This document shows positions 44,320-53,087 of a stretch of DNA of 57,679 bases, piece after piece. This DNA is from Labedella populi. GTDB taxonomy: Bacteria > Actinomycetota > Actinomycetes > Actinomycetales > Microbacteriaceae. The stretch lies in NCBI RefSeq assembly GCF_004078655.1, contig NZ_RZNC01000009.1, forward strand, positions 1-57,679, read 5' to 3'. Under the pieces are notes generated by a model. It was not told the origin of the DNA. It saw only the letters and a program-made list of their open reading frames with translations, and searched no databases. Each line of letters starts with the position of its first letter. The first letter of the stretch is position 1. The translations under genes were made by a program, and so were the position numbers.

Positions 44320-45341
44320 GATGCGCCTCCTTCCGTTGCAGCGGCGGAGCCCGTTCGAGCGGATCTCGTCGACGTCTCCTCGAGGACCGACGAGGACACG
44401 GCGTGCCCGGGCTCCACCTCGACGAGGGGTCCCCACTCCCTGCGCGTGCGGAGCTCGTCCGACACGACGGCGAGGCGTCCGCGCTCGACGTCGGCGCTGG
44501 GCTCCGCGTCGATGAGGGCACGGGTGTAGGGGTGCAGCGGTCGGGTCAGCACCGAGGACGCCCGGCCGAGCTCGACGATGCGACCCGAGAGCATGACGGC
44601 GACGCGATCGTGATCGGCGCTCGCGATGCGCGCGGCGATGCCGATGTCGTGTGTGATGAAGAGGATCGCTGTGCCGAGCCGCGTGCGGAGGCCGTCGAGG
44701 AGTTCGACGATGCGGACGCCGACCGACGCGTCGAGAGCACTCGACGGTTCATCGGCGACGACGAGTTCCGGGTCGCAGCTCACGGCGATCGCGATCGCGA
44801 TGCGCTGGCGCATGCCGCCGGACACCTCGTGCGGATAGCAGCGGAAGACCCGATCGGGATCGCGGATCTCCACGAGGTCGAGGAGTTCGAGCGCACGGAG
44901 ACGGGCCGAGCGGCGATCGGCCACGGCTCGATGCTGGAGAAGGGTCTCCATGATCTGCGACCCGATCCGTCGCATGGGGTCGAGCGACGCGTTCGGGTCC
45001 TGAGGCACGCTTCCGATCCGCGAACCGTGCACCTGCCGGAGCGTCGACGCCGCGGTCCTCAGCAGGTCCCGTCCGTCGAACAGGGACCGGCCCGTGACGG
45101 TCGCGCCGTGAGGCGCCATCCCGGTGATGCTGCGGGCGAAGACCGTCTTCCCGCTGCCGGACTCTCCGAGGAGGACGGTCACCTGGGATCGCTCGAGCCC
45201 GAGGCCGATGTGGTCGACGACGGTTCGGGCCGAACGGCCGTGACCCGCGAAGCTCACGGTGACGTCGGTGGCGTCGAGCGCGAGAGGGACGTCGGCCGGC
45301 AGGGAGCCGGCGGTCCCGAGCGCGAGGAGGGGATCATTCAT
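44316..45341 (-). CDS. ABC transporter ATPase, OppD/DppD type
   Basis: The 341-aa ATPase has Walker A GESGSGKTVFARSI, QDPNASLDPMRRIG, signature HEVSGGMRQRIAIAIA, Walker B LVVADEPSSALD and FITHDIGIAARIA, then an HPYTRALIDAEPS segment typical of the oligopeptide/nickel class. Its ATG shares a base with the stop of the permease gene upstream (TGATG). It drives uptake together with the OppF-like protein. Confidence 0.94.
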   Translation of the reverse strand: MNDPLLALGTAGSLPADVPLALDATDVTVSFAGHGRSARTVVDHIGLGLERSQVTVLLGESGSGKTVFARSITGMAPHGATVTGRSLFDGRDLLRTAASTLRQVHGSRIGSVPQDPNASLDPMRRIGSQIMETLLQHRAVADRRSARLRALELLDLVEIRDPDRVFRCYPHEVSGGMRQRIAIAIAVSCDPELVVADEPSSALDASVGVRIVELLDGLRTRLGTAILFITHDIGIAARIASADHDRVAVMLSGRIVELGRASSVLTRPLHPYTRALIDAEPSADVERGRLAVVSDELRTRREWGPLVEVEPGHAVSSSVLEETSTRSARTGSAAATEGGAS

Positions 45342-46279
45342 CAGGACTCCCGACCGCGACCGGCGATGGCGTCCCGAATGCCGTCCCCGACGAGCGGGAA
45401 CATGACCGAGAGTGCGAGGATCACGATGACGGGAGCGAGCGCGAGCGACGGATTCGTGTATATCGCGGCCTGCATCTCCTGGAGGATCGAGCCGAGTTCG
45501 GCCTGGGGCGACGGGACGCCGAGGCCGATGAACCCGAGGCCGCCGGCGATTGCGACGTTCGCCCCGACGAGCGAGGTCGAGTACGCCGCGACGGCCGGGA
45601 CCGCGACGGGGAGGATCTGGCGCAGGAGGATCGACCCCATGCCCGCTCCGCTCGACCGGGCCGCCGTCACGAAATCGAGCTCTTTCACGCGCACCACCTC
45701 GGTCTCCGCGATGCGCGCGACGGGGGCGATCCACACGGCGGTGAGCGCCAGGATGAGCGTGCCGAGACCGTTGCCCAGGGTGAGCGCGAGGAGGAGCGCG
45801 AGCAGGACGCCGGGGAAGGCGAACAGGACGTCGACGACCCGCATCAGAAGGAGGTTGGCGAGGCGACCGGAGAAGCCGGCGGTCACGCCGATGGCCAAAC
45901 CGATGATCGTCGCGATGATGATCGGGAGGACGCCTGCGATGAGGGAGGTGCGCGTTCCGTAGACCAGTCGGGACAGCAGGTCGCGTCCCTGTGTGTCGGT
46001 CCCGAGGAGATGCCCTTGCTCACCGAATCCGAGGAGACGCGCTCCGAGGTCTCCGGAGTACGGGTTCGCGAACGGGAGCACCGGGGCGAGGACGACCACG
46101 AGCGCGATCACGGCGACGACCGTGAGGGCGACGCGCGAGCGCACGGGCATGCGTGACAGGAGCCGACGACGCACGAAGCGCACCTGCTCGGGAGCCAGCC
46201 CCGTGCCACCGGGGCCAGGGGGAGACGTCGGTGTCGGAGCGACGGCCGACGTGGACGTCGTTCGGGGATCGGTGATCAT
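45341..46279 (-). CDS. ABC transporter permease, OppC/DppC type
   Basis: The 312-aa membrane permease has a Pro/Thr-rich cytoplasmic tail, six helices, HLLGTDTQGRDLLSRLVYGTRTSL (signature of the OppC class) and the EAA loop ELDFVTAARSSGAGMGSILLRQILP. Its ATG is two bases after the OppB stop, so translation is coupled. Confidence 0.94.
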   Translation of the reverse strand: MITDPRTTSTSAVAPTPTSPPGPGGTGLAPEQVRFVRRRLLSRMPVRSRVALTVVAVIALVVVLAPVLPFANPYSGDLGARLLGFGEQGHLLGTDTQGRDLLSRLVYGTRTSLIAGVLPIIIATIIGLAIGVTAGFSGRLANLLLMRVVDVLFAFPGVLLALLLALTLGNGLGTLILALTAVWIAPVARIAETEVVRVKELDFVTAARSSGAGMGSILLRQILPVAVPAVAAYSTSLVGANVAIAGGLGFIGLGVPSPQAELGSILQEMQAAIYTNPSLALAPVIVILALSVMFPLVGDGIRDAIAGRGRES

Positions 46280-46281
46280 CG

Positions 46282-47259
46282 TCAGACCTTTCCGACTCGG
46301 ATACGGGGATCGAGGAGAGCGTTGATCACGTCGGCCGCGAGGAGCACGAGGACGAAGATGATGGCGATGACGAAGGCGACGCCCTGAACCAGCTGGTAGT
46401 CGCGCAGATTGACCGACTGCACGATGAGCGCCCCGAGGCCGGGGATGCTGAAGATCTGCTCCACGAAGAGCGCGCCGCCGAGCATCCCGCCGACCTGGAT
46501 ACCGAGCACCGTGATCATCGGGGGGAGCGCGTTGTGGTGGCTGTGCACGGCGAGTCGCCAGGACGACAGTCCGCGCGCTTCGAGTGCCGGGAGAAGCTCG
46601 GTCGACTGCAGCGTGCTGATCGAGGTCTTGAGCGAGCGCGCCATCTGGGCGCCCGGCGCGAGCGCGAGGCTGATCGCCGGGAGGGCGAGATGCAGCGCGA
46701 GCGCACCGGGACCGTCGGAGCCGCGCGAGCTGAGCCCCCCGGCGGGGAAGACCGGAACAAGAACGGCGAAGGCGATGAGGAGTATGAGCGCGACCGTGTA
46801 CTGCGGGGCCGACAGGAAGATCGCCTCGAACCAGTCCGTGATGCGGCGCAGCGCTCGTGAGCGCGAGGTCGCGAGGTTGCCCATCACCACGCCGATCACG
46901 ACCGCGATGAGGCTCGCGGCTCCTCCGAGGAGCAGGGTGTTGGTGAGCGCGGGACCGACGACGTCGAGCACGTCCCGCGACTGGCTGTAGGCGTATCCGA
47001 GGTCTCCCCCGAGAACGCGCACGCCCCAATCGACGAACTGCAGGATCAGGGGACGGTCGAGCCCCATGACGCCGCGCAGCTCCTCTCGTTCCTCCGGTGA
47101 GCTGTCGAGCCCGAGGATGAGCAGGGCCGGGTCGCCGGGTATGAGTCGGATGGCGAAGAAGACCACGACCGCGACGAAGATCGCCGTGACCGCTGTGAAG
47201 GCGAGCCGTCCGACGACGAACCGGAAGAACCGGTTATGTGTGATGGATTTATACTCCAT
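46282..47259 (-). CDS. ABC transporter permease, OppB/DppB type
   Basis: This protein of about 325 aa has six helices, FFAIRLIPGDPALLILG near the N-terminus, YAYSQSRDVLDVVGPALTNTLLL and GGALFVEQIFSIPGLGALIVQSV, all typical of OppB. ATG 47259 (MEYKSITHNRFFRF) fits the family start, although no ribosome site precedes it; the A+T-rich TTACAATT just upstream could make the transcript nearly leaderless. It is the first gene of the operon and divergent from a PadR regulator. Confidence 0.9.
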   Translation of the reverse strand: MEYKSITHNRFFRFVVGRLAFTAVTAIFVAVVVFFAIRLIPGDPALLILGLDSSPEEREELRGVMGLDRPLILQFVDWGVRVLGGDLGYAYSQSRDVLDVVGPALTNTLLLGGAASLIAVVIGVVMGNLATSRSRALRRITDWFEAIFLSAPQYTVALILLIAFAVLVPVFPAGGLSSRGSDGPGALALHLALPAISLALAPGAQMARSLKTSISTLQSTELLPALEARGLSSWRLAVHSHHNALPPMITVLGIQVGGMLGGALFVEQIFSIPGLGALIVQSVNLRDYQLVQGVAFVIAIIFVLVLLAADVINALLDPRIRVGKV

Positions 47260-47285
47260 AATTGTAATGTCATACCGGTCTACTG

Positions 47286-47310
47286 TTTCGCCGGTGTTAC
47301 ATCGGCGAAA
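47286..47310. promoter_or_regulatory. Inverted repeat in opp/padR divergent region
   Basis: TTTCGCCG and CGGCGAAA form 8-bp arms around a 9-base loop, 27 bases upstream of the permease start. It could be an operator for the divergent PadR protein or an mRNA hairpin. Confidence 0.45.
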
Positions 47311-47466
47311 AGCGACACGAACTCGAAACAATCCGGCCGTCGCCCGAAGCCCGGGCGATCGTCGATCAAACGGCGACCCTCCAGAACTAGGGGACAGCAT
47401 TCACCGGTGATCCCGACGTATGAATTCGACGGCCAGTAATGTTCTCGAGAGGGAAAGGAGTCCACC

Positions 47467-48060
47467 GTGGCACTCAGACACGCGATCCTCTCGGCGCTGT
47501 CGCGCGGCATTCCGAAGAACGGGTACGAGCTCAACGCGATCTTCAACGATCACGACGAACGCGCCTGGAATGCCAGCCCGTCGCAGGTGTACTCGGAACT
47601 CACGAAGATGCAGAAACTCGGGCTGATCGAGGTCAGCGAGCGGACGGAACGGCGAGCGACCAACTACGTACTCACCGATGACGGCCGTGCAGAGCTCGAG
47701 CGGTGGCTCACGCAGGACGAGCCGGATCACACCATCCGCGACGACGTCGTCATGCGACTGCTGTCGATGTGGATCCTCGACGAGACGACCGCCCGACACC
47801 TGATCGAGGCCGAGATCACGTTCCAACGGCGGCGCGAGCGGGCACTCCGCAACAAGCTCGATACGTCGGCGCAGCTCGCGGAGGACGCTCGCGTCTGGCG
47901 TAACCGGCGGGCCGTCCACGTGCTCTGGCTCGCCCAAACGGCGACGATGATCAGCTGGCTCGAAGGGCTCATCACGATCCTCGACGATCCCGATGCCCCT
48001 GTCGACGACACTCTCGCCGCGCTCCTGTCGTCCGAACCCGTTTCCTCTCCGCGCGCCTGA
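47467..48060 (+). CDS. PadR-family regulator, long (Vir) type
   Basis: The 197-aa protein has the PadR winged helix (ALRHAILSALSRGIPKNGYEL, SPSQVYSELTKMQKLGLIEV, RATNYVLTDDGRAELERWL) and the C-terminal helical Vir domain (about 90-185). GTG 47467 has AAAGGAG seven bases upstream. It is divergent from the peptide/nickel ABC operon and is its likely regulator; ligand unknown. Confidence 0.92.
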   Translation: MALRHAILSALSRGIPKNGYELNAIFNDHDERAWNASPSQVYSELTKMQKLGLIEVSERTERRATNYVLTDDGRAELERWLTQDEPDHTIRDDVVMRLLSMWILDETTARHLIEAEITFQRRRERALRNKLDTSAQLAEDARVWRNRRAVHVLWLAQTATMISWLEGLITILDDPDAPVDDTLAALLSSEPVSSPRA

Positions 48061-48090
48061 ACCACGAGCGCCCGAGGATAGGGTGGCCGC

Positions 48091-48747
48091 ATGACTGGCG
48101 TGACGGATCGGATCGTTCTCCTGGCCGGCGCGACGAGCGACGCGGGCCTCGCCGCCGCCCAGGCCCTCGTCGATGCCGGCGCGCGCGTGATCGCGACGGG
48201 ACGGGACCGCGCGAAGCTCGACGCCCTCGCCGACAGCGTGCCCGGTATCTCGACCGAACTCGTCGACCTCACGGACGAGGCGGCCGTCGACGAGCTCGCG
48301 ACGCAGGTGCGCGAATCGATCGGTCCCGTCGACGGCATTCTCCACCTCGTCGGCGGGTTCCGCCGCGGCGACGGCATCCCCGGGCAGTCGGACGTCGACT
48401 GGGACGCGCTCGCCACGTCCCTCACCGCCCTCCGCCACGTCAGCCGGGCCTTCTACCCCGACCTCGTCGCGTCGCCGGCGGGCCGACTCGCGATCGTCTC
48501 GTCGACCTCTGCCACCAAGCCGCACCGCAACACGGCGAACTACTCGACCGTGAAGGCCGCGGCCGAGGCGTGGACGGCGGCGCTTGCATCCGGGTTCGCC
48601 GCCGACGCGCCGGAGCGGGCCGCCGCGGTGATCTTCGCCGTCTCCTCCCTCGCGGGCCTCGAAGGCACTCTCGCCTCCCGGTTCGTCGATCTCTGGAGCG
48701 AGGACGCGGCCACGCTCAATGCCTCCAGGCACGTCCTCTCGGCCTGA
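48091..48747 (+). CDS. Short-chain dehydrogenase/reductase
   Basis: The 218-aa SDR begins RIVLLAGATSDAGLAAAQAL with a slightly altered nucleotide-binding motif (GATSDAG), then LVGGFRRGDGI in place of the usual NNAG, IVSSTSATKPH and the catalytic NYSTVKAAAEAW. It is 30 bases after padR on the same strand and may be cotranscribed. Substrate is unknown. Confidence 0.85.
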   Translation: MTGVTDRIVLLAGATSDAGLAAAQALVDAGARVIATGRDRAKLDALADSVPGISTELVDLTDEAAVDELATQVRESIGPVDGILHLVGGFRRGDGIPGQSDVDWDALATSLTALRHVSRAFYPDLVASPAGRLAIVSSTSATKPHRNTANYSTVKAAAEAWTAALASGFAADAPERAAAVIFAVSSLAGLEGTLASRFVDLWSEDAATLNASRHVLSA

Positions 48748-49030
48748 CATTCGTCTCTTTCGAAGGCCTACCGGTCACGGCGCCGCGCCGCCTCGCTCAG
48801 GCGATTGCCAGGAAGTGACCCGAGGTTTGCCAGGTTGACCCCTCAGGCTTGCTGACTTGTGCCCGCTGGGGCTGTTCACTGCGCTCCCAGGCACGAACCC
48901 GTCAACCCGAACGCACGACCCGATACGCACTCATCCGAACCGAACGTCCGGAACGAGGACGGCCCGAAGCCGCGAGCCCCGACTCGCCCGCGCCGATCGT
49001 TCCCCGACCGAGAAGAATCACACGTAACGC
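48748..49030. other. Upstream region of the transglycosylase-like gene
   Basis: These 283 bases hold three imperfect 22-bp direct units from 48804 to 48869, the first two sharing TTGCCAGG. I compared the region with the c-di-AMP (ydaO) riboswitch often found before actinobacterial wall-hydrolase genes and did not find its conserved core. Confidence 0.4.
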
Positions 49031-49873
49031 ATGCGCCACGAAACCCCCCGCACCACTCCGCTGTCTCCCCTCCCCCCGGTCACACGTGCCGCCCGCCGCG
49101 CCACTCGCTCGGGCACCCGCCGTCGGCGGTTCGCCGTCGCGGCGACCGTCGCGCTCGTCGGCCTCGGCGCGGGCTCCGGCTTCGCGATCAACGACCGCAC
49201 GATGAGCGAACAGCTCGCGGCCTCCACTGCGCAGCTCGACGCGACGAGCGGACTCCGCTCCGACCAGCTCGGTGTCTACGCCGGCATCGCCACCGCTCAC
49301 GCTGAGGACAAGGCCGTCGAGGTCCTCGAGACGGCCGCCGTCGTGGCCGAGGACGCCGAGGGCAAGGTCGATGCGACCACACTCACCGCGACCATGGATC
49401 AGCTCGGCGCGTACGAGTCCCTCGACTCTGAGACCGTGGTCGACCTCACCCGGCAGGTCGTCGACGTCATGAACGACACGAAGGCCGCCGCGCAGGCGTT
49501 CGACCAGAAGAAGGCCGAGGAGGAAGCGGCCGCCGCTGCCGCCGAGGCCCTCGCACAGGCCAACACGCCGCAGGGCGCGAAGGTGACCGCGCGGTCGATG
49601 GCTTCCTCCGAGTACGGCTGGGGCGACGGCGAGTTCTCCTGCCTGAGCAACCTCTGGCAGAAGGAGTCCGGCTGGTCGTACACGGCGGAGAACGCCTCGA
49701 GTGGCGCCTACGGCATTCCGCAGGCGCTCCCCGGTAGCAAGATGGCGACGATCGGATCCGACTGGCGCACGAACGCCTCGACGCAGATCGCCTGGGGGCT
49801 GTCGTACATCGACCGCGCCTACGGCACGCCGTGCTCCGCGTGGTCGCACTCGCAAGCCAACAACTGGTACTGA
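49031..49873 (+). CDS. Secreted transglycosylase-like (aggregation-promoting-factor type) protein
   Basis: The 280-aa protein has an Arg-rich N-terminus and a signal-anchor helix (about 33-55), an Ala/Asp/Glu-rich helical stretch with a probable coiled coil (about 60-185, including EEEAAAAAAEALAQ), and a C-terminal SLT-like domain. That domain contains FSCLSNLWQKESGWSYTAEN, SSGAYGIPQALPGSKM, DWRTNASTQIAWGLSYI and YGTPCSAWSHSQ. The Glu in WQKESGW is the expected catalytic acid. It probably remodels peptidoglycan outside the membrane. The start has only a weak ribosome site. Confidence 0.85.
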   Translation: MRHETPRTTPLSPLPPVTRAARRATRSGTRRRRFAVAATVALVGLGAGSGFAINDRTMSEQLAASTAQLDATSGLRSDQLGVYAGIATAHAEDKAVEVLETAAVVAEDAEGKVDATTLTATMDQLGAYESLDSETVVDLTRQVVDVMNDTKAAAQAFDQKKAEEEAAAAAAEALAQANTPQGAKVTARSMASSEYGWGDGEFSCLSNLWQKESGWSYTAENASSGAYGIPQALPGSKMATIGSDWRTNASTQIAWGLSYIDRAYGTPCSAWSHSQANNWY

Positions 49874-49921
49874 GCCGGGCCGGTACCGAGCCGGTCCGGG
49901 CCGCCCGGGCGACGGCTGACG

Positions 49922-50491
49922 TCAGGACTGGCTCCACTTTGAGAGCGAGACGACCGCGCTCTCAATGAGCTTCGTGTAGCTCCTCTCGAGATCCGCTGAG
50001 AGCCGGAACGCCCCGGAGGTCTCGAGGCTCACGAAGCCGTGGAGGGCCGACCGCAGGAAGCGCGCGGCATCGATCGCATGGTCGCCGCGGAGATCGTAAC
50101 CGGCGAGCACCGCGAGAAGCACTTCCAGCGCCGCCTCGCTCGCGGCGCGGTCGGCGTCGTCAGAGGGGTCGGGGGCGCTCACCGTGAGCCCGTACTGAGC
50201 CGGATTCTCGAGCGCCCACTGCCGGTAGGCCGCCGCGAGGCTCTGGACGGCGTCGTCGCGGGACCGGCCCATCGTCGCGCGAGCCAGCGCGGCGCCGAGA
50301 CTGCGCTTCGCACGGATCATCATGCCGCGCCGCAATCCCGGCAGGCCGTCGACGTGCTTGTACAGCGAGGGTGTCTTCACCCCGAGGCTCTCAGCCACGG
50401 CCGCGAGGGTGAGCTCCGCCGTGGGGCTGCCTTCGAGCAGTTCGGCGGCGCGCGCCACAACGGTGTCTTCCGTCAGTCCGGCTCTCGGCAT
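49922..50491 (-). CDS. TetR-family regulator with WHG domain
   Basis: The 189-aa protein has an N-terminal TetR helix-turn-helix (TEDTVVARAAELLE, LTLAAVAESLGVKTPSLYKHVDGL) and the TetR_C WHG-type effector domain, with LRSALHGFVSLETSGAFRL near its end. It is divergent from the DUF4260 gene, which it probably regulates from the A+T-rich stretch at about 50528-50570. Confidence 0.9.
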   Translation of the reverse strand: MPRAGLTEDTVVARAAELLEGSPTAELTLAAVAESLGVKTPSLYKHVDGLPGLRRGMMIRAKRSLGAALARATMGRSRDDAVQSLAAAYRQWALENPAQYGLTVSAPDPSDDADRAASEAALEVLLAVLAGYDLRGDHAIDAARFLRSALHGFVSLETSGAFRLSADLERSYTKLIESAVVSLSKWSQS

Positions 50492-50583
50492 GCGGTGGTG
50501 CGCCTCTCCGTCGGTGGTCTGCGTACAGCTTAGTTAACCATCGGGCTATTGACGTTAGCTTTACGGCGAGCGATGATAGCTGG

Positions 50584-51057
50584 ATGACGACAACACCCGT
50601 TCCCCGCACGACCGCCCCGAACGCCGACCACTCGGTCGAGAGGGCCCGCCTCACCAATCCCGAGCTCCTCCAGCGACTCGAGGGCGGACTCATCATCGTG
50701 CTCTCGATGGTCGCCATCGTGGTCATCGCCCCCACCTGGTGGTGGGTCCCGCTCGCCGCGTTCCTGCTTTTCGACCTTTCGCAGCTCGGGTACCTGCTGT
50801 CCACGCGGGCCGGCGCCGCCGCCTACAACGCCGTCCACACCTACGTCTGGCCTGCGGCCCTCGCCGTGGTCGCGTTTCTCACCTGGTCCGAGGCGCCCAC
50901 CGTGGGACTGTGGACGATGCTCTCCGCGTCGGCGTGGGCGTTCCATGTCGCGGTCGACCGTGCGCTCGGATACGGACTCAAGCGCCCTGACGCCTTCACC
51001 CACACCCACCTGGGCTGGATCGGCAAGGACCGCGCGCCGGAGGGCGGGACTCGATGA
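50584..51057 (+). CDS. DUF4260 membrane protein
   Basis: The 157-aa protein has about four hydrophobic helices and the DUF4260 signature: LQRLEGGLIIVLSM, FLLFDLSQLGYLLSTRAGAA, YNAVHTYVWP and HVAVDRALGYGLKRPDAF ending in THLGWIG. The biochemical role of DUF4260 is not known. The divergent TetR regulator suggests induced expression. Confidence 0.88.
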   Translation: MTTTPVPRTTAPNADHSVERARLTNPELLQRLEGGLIIVLSMVAIVVIAPTWWWVPLAAFLLFDLSQLGYLLSTRAGAAAYNAVHTYVWPAALAVVAFLTWSEAPTVGLWTMLSASAWAFHVAVDRALGYGLKRPDAFTHTHLGWIGKDRAPEGGTR

Positions 51058-51072
51058 GTGGTATCCGATCCG

Positions 51073-51468
51073 TCAGCGGGCGGCTCTCGCGTGACGCCGA
51101 CCGACGAGGGTGGCGAGGAGCCGCCAGCCGATCAGCAGCAGTGCGAGGGTGATGGTCGCGACGATGACGAAGGCGATCGCCGCCCCCTGACCGCTCACGA
51201 CTCGGAGGAGCATCCCACCCCCGACCGTGACGAGCCAGACGGGCACGCCGGTGCGGAGCGGGGCGGCCGGTCGGCGCACCGCGAGGGACACCACCCACCC
51301 CACGGCGAGCGCCACGAGGAACGGCCACGTCGTCTCGGCCAGCCCCGCTCCGAACCGGCCGAGCACATCGCCGTCGTGAGTCGCGCGCCCGAGCGCAGCG
51401 AATGCGACGACGAGCACGACATCGAGGGCGAACGCCACGGCGCTCATGCGGATCGGGGAACGGGCCAT
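51073..51468 (-). CDS. DUF3054 membrane protein
   Basis: The 131-aa protein has four predicted helices and the DUF3054 pattern LDVVLVVAFAALGRATHDGD, TTWPFLVALAVGW, VWLVTVGGGMLLRVVSGQG and FVIVATITLALLLIGWR. The family is confined mainly to actinobacteria and haloarchaea, with unknown function. It converges with DUF4260 with a 15-base gap. Confidence 0.88.
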   Translation of the reverse strand: MARSPIRMSAVAFALDVVLVVAFAALGRATHDGDVLGRFGAGLAETTWPFLVALAVGWVVSLAVRRPAAPLRTGVPVWLVTVGGGMLLRVVSGQGAAIAFVIVATITLALLLIGWRLLATLVGRRHARAAR

Positions 51469-51496
51469 GCTTCCATCGTCGCAGGCCGGGGCTCCG

Positions 51497-52015
51497 TCAC
51501 TGTTCGCCCATCACCGGCTCCGAACAGTTCAGCTCAAAGTCGCGCTGCAATCGCTCGGGATCTCCCTCGGCAGCGTCTTCCACCATGGTGACGAGGCCGA
51601 TGTCGCCGCCGTAGTCCTCGCGGAAGGTCGGCGTCTCGAAGAACGATCGCAGGCGCACCATCGCCGCTTGTGCCTCAGGTGACGACGGATCGGCCTGGGC
51701 CAGCCACTCCCCCTCCCACAGGCAGAACCACTGACTGTAGGCAATCGACTCCCCGTAATGCAGGTCGAACGCCTGATCGCCACCGCCGAGATCGCTCGGG
51801 TCGGGCCGCACCATGCTGGTACCCGCGGGACGATCAAGCGCCGCGACGCTCGTCTCCCACTGGGCCAGCATCTCGTCGACGTCGAGGGATTCCTCGCATA
51901 CCGGGGAACTACTGCACCCAACGGACACGCTCGTGTCCGGCACGGGCGATCCGTACGAACATCCGGCGAGGCTCATCACCACGGCGATCACGATGACGAC
52001 GGGCGCTGAACGCAT
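51497..52015 (-). CDS. Hypothetical lipoprotein
   Basis: The 172-aa precursor has a signal peptide with lipobox LAGC (Cys19) and extra Cys residues in GCSSSPVCEE that may form a disulfide. QWFCLWEGEWLAQADPSSPEA and FELNCSEPV are later landmarks. No known domain recognised. It should be anchored outside the membrane. Confidence 0.75.
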   Translation of the reverse strand: MRSAPVVIVIAVVMSLAGCSYGSPVPDTSVSVGCSSSPVCEESLDVDEMLAQWETSVAALDRPAGTSMVRPDPSDLGGGDQAFDLHYGESIAYSQWFCLWEGEWLAQADPSSPEAQAAMVRLRSFFETPTFREDYGGDIGLVTMVEDAAEGDPERLQRDFELNCSEPVMGEQ

Positions 52016-52089
52016 GCGGAGAGGTTATCGCCCGACCCGACAGGAGTTCGTCCGATCGGTCGTCACCTTGTGGATGGGCCGCGTCAGTG

Positions 52090-52134
52090 GCCCAGGGCAT
52101 CAGGGGCGGCGGCATCAGGGGCGGCGACGTCAGG
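52090..52134. repeat. 15-bp direct repeat, 3 units, spanning a stop codon
   Basis: Units related to GGCGGCGGCATCAGG (52090-52104 degenerate, 52105-52119, 52120-52134) run over the stop of the XRE regulator gene (52130-52132) into the gap before the lipoprotein gene. Confidence 0.75.
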
Positions 52135-52987
52135 GGTTGGCGGTGCGGTCCGCGAACTGCTGGGTGCCGATGACCGCGAGGAGCCCCAGCTTCTCCTCGG
52201 ACTCGGAACGCGGGGCAGCCGTGAGCACGAGGAGGACCTGGGATTCGTCCTCCGTGTGCAGGGCCTGGCAGTCGACCTCGATCGCACCCACTTCCGGATG
52301 GATGAGCACCTTGTGGTCCTCGAAGCGCCGCCGAACCTCTTGGGTGTCCCAGATCCGGGAGAACTCGGGGCTGCGGCGGAGCAACTCACGCACGAGCTCG
52401 CCCGCGCGCGACTGCACCCCCATCGCGCCATACGCGGCGCGGAGCGACGAGACGTTGGCGCGGCTCTGCCGGTCGTGATCGTCCGCCGGGTAGTGCGCCC
52501 GCTCCCGCTCGGGATCGAGGAACCAGCGGTACACGGAGCTGCGCTCGAGTCCCGTGAGGTGGCTCACGTCGCCGAACAGCGCTCGGGCGGAGTCGTTCTG
52601 CACGAGCGTCTCACCGAGCAGGTTGAGGATGAGCGCCGGGGTGTCGACGAGGCGATCGAGCACGCGGAGGAGAGCCGGGGCGACGTAGTCCGTGGTCGCG
52701 GCCCGATCGGGAGCGCTGTGGCCGGCGACGCGGAAGAGGTAGTCGCGCTCGTCGGGGCTCAGTCGGAGCGCACGAGCGATCGACGCGAGCATCTGCGTGC
52801 TCGGCTGTGGACCCCGACGCTGCTCGAGGCGCGTGTAGTAGTCGGTCGACATCGCGGCGAGTTGCGCGACCTCTTCGCGGCGCAGCCCCGGCGTGCGGCG
52901 GCGCGGTCCCGCACTCAGACCGACGTCCGCCGGGCGCAGGGCGTCGCGATGTCTGAGGAGGAATTCGGCGAGCGCGTCACGGTTCAC
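52130..52987 (-). CDS. XRE-type regulator with MmyB-like ligand domain
   Basis: The 285-aa form from GTG 52987 (VNRDALAEFLLRHRDALRP) has an N-terminal helix-turn-helix with RRTPGLRREEVAQLAAMSTDYYTRLEQ, RGPQPSTQMLASIARALRL and DERDYLFRVAG. A MmyB-like PAS-type domain follows (about 100-265; RVLDRLVDTPALILNLLGE, SVYRWFLDPERERAHYP). An ATG at 53044 with GGGAG upstream is the alternative start, but it would leave little room for a promoter. Such regulators usually control the divergent SDR gene, as here at 53088. Confidence 0.88.
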   Translation of the reverse strand: MNRDALAEFLLRHRDALRPADVGLSAGPRRRTPGLRREEVAQLAAMSTDYYTRLEQRRGPQPSTQMLASIARALRLSPDERDYLFRVAGHSAPDRAATTDYVAPALLRVLDRLVDTPALILNLLGETLVQNDSARALFGDVSHLTGLERSSVYRWFLDPERERAHYPADDHDRQSRANVSSLRAAYGAMGVQSRAGELVRELLRRSPEFSRIWDTQEVRRRFEDHKVLIHPEVGAIEVDCQALHTEDESQVLLVLTAAPRSESEEKLGLLAVIGTQQFADRTANP

Positions 52988-53087
52988 TCCTGAAGTATCG
53001 TCCCGGACCCTGCCGTGAGCCAGGGACCACCGATCCCCCGACATGCGCTCCCTTGAAGCGCCTCCGCAGCGGCGGGAGGCTCAGACC

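Noticed and set aside
48748-49030. c-di-AMP (ydaO) riboswitch before the transglycosylase-like gene
   Set aside because: A GAACCCGTCAACCCG stretch looks similar to part of the motif, but the paired upstream core and the GGGGAACC segment are absent.
51690-51996. Plus-strand frames opposite the hypothetical lipoprotein gene
   Set aside because: They are Arg/Pro-rich shadows; the minus-strand frame has a signal peptide and lipobox.
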